Assembly: GCF_003573695.1 (NCBI RefSeq)
Contig: NC_039361.1
Coordinates: 36,730,859-36,794,858 of the forward strand
Length of the DNA: 64,000 nt
From: Papaver somniferum
Taxonomy: Eukaryota > Streptophyta > Magnoliopsida > Ranunculales > Papaveraceae
Reading direction: 5' to 3'
The notes under the pieces were generated by a model. The model saw only the letters and a program-made list of their open reading frames with translations, was not told where the DNA came from and did not search any database. The translations under genes were made by a program, and so were the position numbers. Of the stretch, positions 57,092 to 64,000 are shown in pieces (position 1 is the first letter of the stretch; every line of letters starts with the position of its first letter).

Positions 57092-57959
57092 GAAAGAGGG
57101 TTAAATCTAGATCGTGGTTCTTAAAAATGGGTTAGTGCATCAAACCTCTTTAATTCTTCATTGTAATTCGTATCTCTGTAGTTTAATTTTGCTTTGATTG
57201 AGAGTGATGTTGTTGAATCGATTACTGAAATCAGAATTCACAGAAAAGGTAAATCGGAGGTCAAATTTAGGGTTTCTGTTTTGATTGATTCTTTTTTATT
57301 AAATCTCAATGGTTTGTTAGAATTAAAGTGGGTTTGTTCTGATTTGAAGTAGAGATGGTAGTATGAAGTTTAATTTTGATTTCGTAGAGAATTATGGTTT
57401 ATAATCTTCCCTAAATTAAGAAACTAGGGTTCTTCTTTGATATTGATCTATCTGCAAAATTTAGGGAGAGGGGTTTGATTAAGAAGGAGATGATTGAGAA
57501 AAGGATGTTGATGAATTTGAATCTCTGATGAGTTAAGAAGAGGGATCTGATTTTAAGTTGAAATAGTGGAAGAGATTGTTATGTTTCTTAACAAATTAGA
57601 AGATTTAGTTGCTGCTGCTGTTTGGTAAATGGGTTTTGGACCTAGAAAGATATTTACTGAGATGTAGTATATCAATTGATAGAGTTATATCCTTGAAACT
57701 GCAGTTGATAGTTGTGATAATTAGTTTAGGTTATGATGAGTTGCAGGGATTATGAAGCTACAAATATGATGAAGGTGATGGCTTGAGATGTTATGGAGTG
57801 AACTGATGATGAATTCTTTTAATGGAGATGAAATAGACATTTCAGTTGTTGATAGAAATGAAATAGACATTTCAGTTGTTGAGAATTTGATGTGTTTAGG
57901 TTAATTAACTTACAAAAGTTACGGACACAGACTTGGAAGTTTGTGTTGGTGAAATGAAA

Positions 57960-58030
57960 ATATGTGGAAAATGATGAAACCAATTTCGGTTTCATCTAGT
58001 TTTGGTGAAACCAATTTTGGTTTCCATCAT
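57960..58030. repeat. GATGAAACCA palindromes, left cluster of MULE 2
   Basis: Two consecutive inverted pairs of GATGAAACCA and TGGTTTCATC type with AATTTCGG or AATTTTGG centres. The same text recurs at 59517-59575. Confidence 0.8.
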
Positions 58031-58298
58031 CTTTAATTTGTGTTGTTCTTTTGAAGTAATTGGATTCATTATACTATGACGTTGTTCAATTTTGAAATAG
58101 AAATTGGTGACTGGTGTTTTCATCATTTGTTTTGAAGTTCTAAGGGAATCTGATTTACTGAGTTTGGGGTTTGTGTTTTCAATTGTATTGGATTTTTGAG
58201 GGAATTTGATTTCTGAGTTGGGGTTTTGTGTTTGTTTATGTTTTCATTCTCAATTTGTGTGTTTTACTTTTTTAGGTTGATGACGTTTTGGAGTTAAA

Positions 58299-58645
58299 AT
58301 GTTTATAAGAAAACCACCACTTCCTAGAATGCTGCTAAACAATGTCTCATGCATGAGAAATGCCCAACTAATTCTTCGAAACATTAATGCATCAGTCCAT
58401 GACGGAGGTGCACTCGTGTTAACAGGAGCAAATGGTGCAGGAAAATCCACTTTCTTAAGAATGTTAGGTTGTTTCTCAAATCCTTCAGCTGGAGAGATCC
58501 TACGGAACGGTCACGACATTACAAAGGCAGGAGTTTCTATCCGGGTATAGGCAACTCATTTACCTATCCAGATTGAGGATGCGATGATATTGAGGTTGCC
58601 ATAGAGGTTTCCGAGAAGGAAAACCATGGTGGATTTGCTTGATTG
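58299..58645 (+). pseudogene. ABCI1/CCMA: captured CcmA (ABC transporter I family member 1) fragments
   Basis: CcmA is the ATP-binding subunit of the mitochondrial cytochrome c maturation ABC complex and is nuclear-encoded in many plants. The first frame (58299-58550) has the N-terminal part: RMLLNNVSCMRNAQLILRN, the Walker A motif GANGAGKST (near 58429-58455), and PSAGEIL..GHDIT. After a stop, the text from about 58553 encodes the C-terminal end of the same protein (ATHLPIQIEDAM, RFPRRKTMVDLLD) with one stop. The middle (Q-loop, signature, Walker B) is missing, so two parts of one host gene sit side by side. The fragment cannot make an ATPase. Confidence 0.88.
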
Positions 58646-59509
58646 ATCGTGGAGATGTATGGAGAGGGTTATCTGGTGGTTTAGTTTTTGTTGCAGAGGA
58701 AGTGGGATTTTATCCCTTCAGGTAATACATGTAACCTGATCATAATTTAACCACTTTCTAATAAGAAATTTGTTGTTTAAGTCTGTACATATTATTGTGG
58801 ATTGAATTGCTAGATACTAATCTATGAATTTCAGAAAATAATAGTAGTTAGGCATAAATTTTGAACTTCTCCTTGCCAAAGATGCTTTATACTTAATAAA
58901 TAATTCTGTATATGCAATGAGGTCCGTCGCTGCTCCATCATGTATAAAATTGTTGATGTTGTTTTCTGCATCATTTTTTTGGAAAATGTCGTAGTTCTTA
59001 GTCACGTCTTTGCAGGATTCATGCCTTATTGGGTACTATAGTAAGAGATTCTATCCGGGTATAGGGTTGCCTTCTGCTTACAGTATCATTTGAAGTTTTA
59101 CGACATTAGCAATTTACCATAGACTAACTATACCATCAATATTTAAGTACTGAGGAATCCATATATCTGAAGCATAAGCTCCAGAGCTCCACTAAACAAG
59201 CAGAAATTCGGTAGAGAGAGAGACTGACTTCCTTGAATATATACTTCAATGTCATTATCGTGCTAAGATTATTGTCTTTTTGTGAATTAGTAGTTTCTCC
59301 AATTTGTGTTCAGTTTATTATGCTTTAGACATTAAATTGTATTATGCAAGCCAACTATCTATATTTAATCAGATCTTTTGGTTTATGTGGGCTTCTTATC
59401 CTGGGCACGTTATAGTATCAATATATTCGTCCTGTATTAACCAGTTTTTTCTTCATCTATTGGCAGGTTCAGTTCATCATTGAAGTTTGTGTTGGTGAAA
59501 TGAAATATG

Positions 59510-59835
59510 TGGAAAAATGATGAAACCAATTTCGGTTTCATCTAGTTTTGGTGAAACCAACTTTGGTTTCATCATTTTTGCCTAGTTTATTTTGGTTTGG
59601 TTTCATCATTGAAGCTGTGTTGGAGAAATGACAATATGTGGAAAAATGATGAAACCTAATTAGGTTTTATCTAGTTTTGGTCATTTTTGCCTAGTTTATT
59701 TTGGTTTGGTTTCATCATTGAATTGGCGAAATGACAATATGTGAAAAAATGATGAAACCTAATTAGGTTTCATCTAGTTTTGGTGAAACCAATTTTGGTT
59801 TCATCATTTTTTCTGTTTGGTTTCATCATTTTTTT
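59510..59835. repeat. GATGAAACCA palindromes, right cluster of MULE 2
   Basis: About a dozen half-sites in three tandem, diverged units of roughly 120 bp (starting near 59490, 59610 and 59715), each with TGAAATGA(C)AATATGTGGAAAA before the first palindrome. Confidence 0.8.
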
Positions 59836-59871
59836 CTTATTTTGTTGAATATTGATCAATGAAATTCATTT

Positions 59872-60604
59872 TTTTGGCGGTGGCGACTGGTTGGTGGCGG
59901 TGGTCGGCGATAATGGTGGTTGTTGTTGGTGGTGGTATGTGGTGGTGGTCGGCGGTGGCGCGGTGGTGGTTTTCGGGGATGGAGGTGGTGGCGCTGTGTT
60001 GGGTGGCGGTGGTGGTGGTGGCGAGGTGGTAGTTGTCGGCGCGGTGGTTGGTGGAGGCGGTGGCGCGGTGGTGGTTGGCGACGGCGGTGGCGCTGTGGTG
60101 GTTGGCGGCGGTGGAGGTGGTGGCACGGTGGTGGTTGGCGGCGGTGGAGGGTGGAGGTGGTGGCGTGGTGGAGGTTTGCGCGGTGGAGGTGGTGCGGTGG
60201 TGGTTGGCGGCGGTGGAGGTGGTGGCGCGTGGTGGTTGGCGGCAGTGGAGGTGGTGATGGTGGTGGTCGGTAACGGCGGTGGCGGTGGAGGCGGCGGGGG
60301 TGGTGGAGGCGGTGGCGGTGGTGGTTGGCGACGGCGGTGGCGCGGTGGTGGTGGTTGGCGGCGGCGTTGGTGGAGGCGGTGGCGCGGTGGTGGTTGGTGG
60401 CGGCGGTGGCGCGGTGGTGGTGGCGGGCGGTGGCGCGGTGGTGGTTGGCGGCGGCGGTTGTGGAGGCGGTGGCGCGGTGGTGGTTGGCGGCGGCGGTGGC
60501 GCGGTGGTTGTTGGCGGCGGTGGAGGTGGTGATGGTGGTGGTCGGTAACGGCGGTTGACAGTGATTGTTTTTGGCGACGGCGGTGGTCAGTGGTGGCGGC
60601 ACAT
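59872..60604. repeat. GGT/GGC-rich minisatellite
   Basis: About 730 bp of nearly pure G/T/C text built of GGTGGTGGTTGGCGGCGGTGG-type variants. It is open in several frames on both strands (Gly/Val/Trp-rich on plus, Pro/His/Arg/Thr-rich on minus), which follows from the lack of A rather than from coding. On the plus strand it is a dense run of G clusters with quadruplex potential. Confidence 0.9.
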
Positions 60605-60853
60605 TGGTGGTTCTGCTGGTGGTGTTATTTTGTGGTGGTGATAATATAATAGAAATTAATGGTGGGGTTGATTTTTATTTTTGTTGGGGTGATTTAAAAT
60701 TAAAGGTGGGGTTGTTTTTTATTTTTGTTGGGGTGATTTAAACTAGAAGGCTAATATAGACAATTTATGTTAAATGGGGTTTTTGTGAACAATTTGTTTT
60801 GTTGGAGTTTTTGCATATGGATAGTGACACCTTTGGGGTTATAACTCGCGGAC

Positions 60854-61252
60854 CGTTAATAACTAGGTTTACCTTAAAAACAAATACACCACATTACTGA
60901 AGCACCAAGCACACCTTGACAAAAGCAACATATTAGAAGGCTCGTCCAACTGTGTTAATGAGATTCAGAAAAGAATCATATTATTGGACTGCAAAGGAAG
61001 ACCATTTAGGGCCCAAAGGATTAAACTGTCAAAACATGGATAAAAAGTAACCTACCAAAACTCAGAAACACTCTACTTTTTCTATTGGTCATTACATTAT
61101 TATCCATCCCATAACTAACCTAAATCAAAAACTAAACCTATTCATTTCTTTACCAAGAGTTTCGTCTTCTCTTCTTCTTCTTCTCGTTTCAATGATGAGT
61201 AACCGGCGATTCTCAAAAGATTTCATCATCGATTGAATTTTTCGTATAAAAG
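60854..61252. other. spacer and leader of the PMD-like gene
   Basis: No coding until the ATG at 61253. A CTTCTTCTTCTTCTCG pyrimidine run (61165-61185), typical of plant 5' UTRs, precedes it. Confidence 0.45.
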
Positions 61253-63177
61253 ATGAAAATGACTAAGGATACACCAGGTAAAGGCAACAATCTAAATAAA
61301 AAAAATAACCCAGACATGCAGTAACATCAAATGAATAAGATGTGGAACCGAAAAATGAAAAATTGGTAATTGAAGGAGTCTTAACAGAAGCTGATGCTCC
61401 TGATATGGTTGCTATAAGGTAAGAATCGGAAAACCCACTTTTTATTGTGGTTGTTGATTTGTTAAGTCGGTAAATTAGGTTTTCAAATTGAGTTTTAAAA
61501 ACCGTTCACGGATGGGATAATATGAACTCCCAATTGTAACTACAGTTTACGGTTGGGAATCCCTGCCGTAAAGCTGACATACGATTAGGTTTTCCTAACC
61601 GTAAGTTTCTCTGAGTAGGCAAAGATCTCAATATTTTACCATTCTTACAGATAGGTATTTCCCAATCGTTATATATTTTTCCTAGAAGTAAATCTATGTA
61701 TGGTTGGGTCGTGTAAACTGTCATACACGTAAGTTTCTCTGAATATCCAAAAAACCCAGAGTTTAGGTTTACGTCTGGGTATTTCCGAACCGTGAGTAGT
61801 TTTTTCTTAGCCGTAAATATTGTGTCCTAGACATAATTTGTTGTTAGGATAAGATGTTCAAAATTCGAAGTCGTAAATATGTTTATAGTTGGATCGTGTC
61901 CAATGTCCCAACCGTAATAAGTTCGTTTTTTTTTTTTACTTTTGTTTGTTTGTTATTATTGGAACAATGTTGTATGATATACATTGAACTTTGTTACATG
62001 CCTCTGGAACAAAGTTTTTAACATTTTTAGGAAAGAAAAGGAAAAGAATAAGAAGTGAACACAAGAAGTAACACCAAGAAATAATCCGACTCTCGCCCAT
62101 CGCCACAACAAACCATTGGGTGCAAACAAAAGGAACCCAAGTGGAATTGTTATCGGTAGAACCACAGTAGAAGAGAGTACCAAACGTGCAATTGTGGTTT
62201 CTCAATAATCAACTCAAAGGATTGAAAAAGAAGAAAGGTGCGAAACAAGTGGTGGTCCATCGCCAGCTCTTGATGTTATGAATTTTTGCTTGAAAAGGCG
62301 AATGGTAAACCCTGGGGTGAACCAAGAGATAGATCTGTCTTGTTTGGTTATAGAACTTCATGGGATGCAAGGGTTTGTGCAGCACAGGTAATAATCTAAT
62401 TCTAAGATTATATATTATATTTTAATTTAAATTATGGATTATTTTTTGTAACAACAATAATTTTATAATTTATGTAGGATCATAAGCAAACGGTCCCTAA
62501 AATGAAGCACCAACATGTAAAGTTTTGGTCGTTGGAGGGAGAGCACGAAGAAGTACAAGCCTTGGTAAAATCTTCGTGATTATGGCATGTAATGGATTCT
62601 CCACATGTGAACTATGATGTTGTTATTTTTTAGGATTTAGGAAAATATTCTGGCCCGGAACCATGAATCTTTATTTCTCGCTCGGCGACATGACTATCAC
62701 TCAGGAGGATACTCAACAAATTACCGGTCTTTTCTTGGAAGGAAAAGCTGTAATAGAGGGTTTTGACAACTCTATTTCTTTTAAATATCTTCATACCTTG
62801 GTAGAATACTGTCTCAGGTGGGACTTAGAGGAAAGAAACGAAGAGTTAGAGATTGGTAGTGGAGCCCCACCTAAAGAAAAAAGGAAATAAAATGAACCAA
62901 ATGGATGTCCTGTATATCTTCAAGTAAGAAAGGTTAACTTGGGGCGTTTGAGGGAAATGTTTGAGAATTTTTCCATCAAGACAAAAGATGGAAAGGTGGT
63001 GATGCATGAAGCAAGAACTAGACATACAACTATAGCTTACTTGTTGCATGCTCTTGGCATCTACTTTTTTCCCAATTTGTTGAGTAACATGGTGAATGCT
63101 TATTATATACAATGGTTGAATAATCATGGTCTTGATCCAGAGAAAAACGAGGTACCGAAGTACTTGTGGGGGACCGC
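61253..63177 (+). pseudogene. plant mobile domain (PMD)-like gene, truncated
   Basis: A candidate first exon (61253-61418: MKMTKDTPGK... EADAPDMVAI, then AG/GTAAGA) has two stops. After a long intron come exons with RSVLFGYRTSWDARVCAAQ (62334-62390), HVKFWSLEGEHEEVQ (62514-62560) and the core GDMTITQEDTQQITGLFLEGK (62684-62746). Then RHTTIAYLLHALGIYFFPN, WLNNHGLDPEKNEVPKYLWG and a stop-prone linker follow. PMDs occur in MAIN/MAIL1-type nuclear proteins and in transposons; the host or TE origin of this copy is open. Family E LTR cuts it at 63178. Confidence 0.65.
61495..61925. repeat. diverged CCGTAA microrepeats in PMD-like gene intron
   Basis: Motifs such as TTTACGGTTGGGAA, CTAACCGTAAGTTTCTCTGAG (twice, variant), GAACCGTGAG, AGCCGTAAAT and CCCAACCGTAAT recur on both strands every 40-60 bp. 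They differ from the MULE palindromes but have the same kind of distribution. Confidence 0.6.
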
Positions 63178-64000
63178 TGATAGACGCATTTATGTGTCTA
63201 TTTTTGTTCTCAATTTTCTGTATTGTTAGACTCGATTAAGTACTTATTGTGTTATTTTGTGTTCTTGTAGGAAATTTTAGAGAAATAAGCCCTTGCGGCG
63301 AAATGGGCTCAAAAAGCAGTGTTTTACACCCCGGAGAAAATTACTAAAGGCACCCCAGAAATGTCCCGGAGGAACCCAGAAAATTACTATTTCCACCCCA
63401 ATTGATACTCGCACCCCAGCACTCTGGATAAGGGGCACCTTCTTCAACAATTTGAATTTGTGTTTTTGGCGGGAAATGAAGTTTTCAACTGGCAGAATTT
63501 TGATTGTCAAAATGTATGGGTTAGAGTGCGATTCAATCGCTGAAAATTGGCAGAAAGATGTGATTTGGCATAAGGAACAAAGTTTGGGTGGTGGTTTCGA
63601 TCAAATTTGGCTGGAATACGTGTTTTGATTCTCGAGTTCAAAACAGGGCAAGCATGCACTGGAGGATGGTAATCACGCGTCATGGAGAGTTATGGACGTG
63701 TTCTGATGATGTGGAATGGCTCGAGCATCACTTTGGGTCGTGAAGAATCGATTTGGAGCGTGGAGGGAGGAAGTTTACGCAAGAAATTCCAAGTTTGGTA
63801 AGAAAATATTCAAAAAATATTGTTATTCACTGCCCGCATAATGAAGAATTATATTGGAGTTATTGGCGAGATTTGGAGCTGTTGTTGGGTATAAATAGGC
63901 TCTTTGGGTCTACTAGAGAGGGGGTCGAGAGTCTGGGGGGTTGAGGAGAGCCATAGAAGAAGAAATTCGAGTTTTTCCCAAACTCGGTTTCTGCTGCTGC
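63178..64000 (+). repeat. family E LTR, plus orientation, cut by window end
   Basis: Starts TGATAGACGCATTTATGTGTCTA, the reverse complement of the end of the other family E LTRs, and runs past the window. TATA box TATAAATA at 63890-63897. Whether a full element or a solo LTR follows is unknown. Confidence 0.88.
63890..63897 (+). promoter_or_regulatory. TATA box of family E LTR
   Basis: TATAAATA, followed about 90 bp later by the transcribed-type leader with CTGCTGCTGC. Confidence 0.6.

Larger units (their letters stand above)
56737..60853. mobile_element. second MULE (Pack-MULE-like), no transposase
   Basis: Its left part (56740-56825) matches the right end of the first MULE in reverse, and its right end (GGGGTTATAACTCGCGGAC) matches the first MULE's left end in reverse, so both are one family. 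The 4.1-kb interior has no transposase or peptidase. It carries captured CcmA sequence (58299-58645), GATGAAACCA-type palindromes and a G-rich minisatellite. I could not find a convincing target duplication, and the left limit may be off by 10-20 bp. Confidence 0.72.

Noticed and set aside
58299..58550. Functional ABC ATPase gene
   Set aside because: Signature motif and Walker B are missing and stops follow; it is a captured fragment inside a MULE.
59852..60602. Long Gly-rich (plus) and Pro/His-rich (minus) proteins
   Set aside because: Both follow from an A-poor repeat without stop codons. No leader, intron or domain supports coding.
56737..60853. Target duplication for MULE 2 (CTAGGATGTACC against CTAGGTTTACC)
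   Set aside because: The right copy lies about 11 bases beyond the conserved element end and the match is imperfect, so I left the duplication unresolved.

Overview
This is a plant nuclear window (intron-containing genes, Sirevirus, Tat and TRIM retrotransposons, MULEs, L1-type LINEs) made almost wholly of transposable elements. I find no intact host gene and no RNA gene. The only host-type sequences are a decayed plant-mobile-domain gene at the right end and a captured piece of the nuclear gene for the mitochondrial ABC protein CcmA. A eudicot is likely; the exact source is not decidable by eye.

Layout: 1-1175 holds nothing recognisable. 1176-7470 is a decayed L1-type LINE on the minus strand. 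7759-8941 is the 3' part of a Tork-like copia element on the minus strand; its gag-protease part lies 36 kb away at 44850-45418. Everything between (8942-44849) is one nested insertion flanked by the 5-bp duplication GTTGT. Its outer layer is a tandem, minus-strand, TRIM-like LTR unit (LTR about 272 bp) that also carries an antisense piece of a Ty3/gypsy reverse transcriptase.

Inside that layer: a Sirevirus solo LTR (9310-32088, duplication CCTGG) is split by a full-length element of the same family (10650-31001, duplication AATAG). That element is split in gag-pol by another solo LTR (13504-15866, duplication CTCGT) and after pol by a Mutator-like element (18747-27841). The MULE carries a multi-exon Ulp1-type (C48) peptidase gene and a convergent MuDR transposase. 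The gypsy fragment is split by a Tat-like element (32758-41722, duplication GACAC) that has gag and protease but no polymerase, plus a seven-exon gene on the opposite strand. One TRIM LTR is split by a solo LTR of a LARD-type family, here family E (43199-44820, duplication TGAAC).

Right part: an LTR-like block (45419-45949), a tandem array of about 222-bp units with primer-binding-site-like motifs (46086-46880), then a plus-strand LINE remnant split by a complete family E element (48485-56013) and ending in a 12-A tail at 56456. Next is a second MULE (56737-60853) carrying the CcmA fragments and a GGT/GGC-rich minisatellite. A plant-mobile-domain pseudogene (61253-63177) follows, cut by a third family E LTR running off the window.

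Relative ages follow from nesting: Tork-like copia, then TRIM layer, then (separately) the Sirevirus solo LTR, the Tat-like element and the family E solo LTR; then the full-length Sirevirus; then its solo LTR and the MULE. The coding regions examined mostly have frameshifts or stops. The two MULEs share end sequences and a scattered palindromic motif (GATGAAACCA...TGGTTTCATC), the most unusual recurring signal here.
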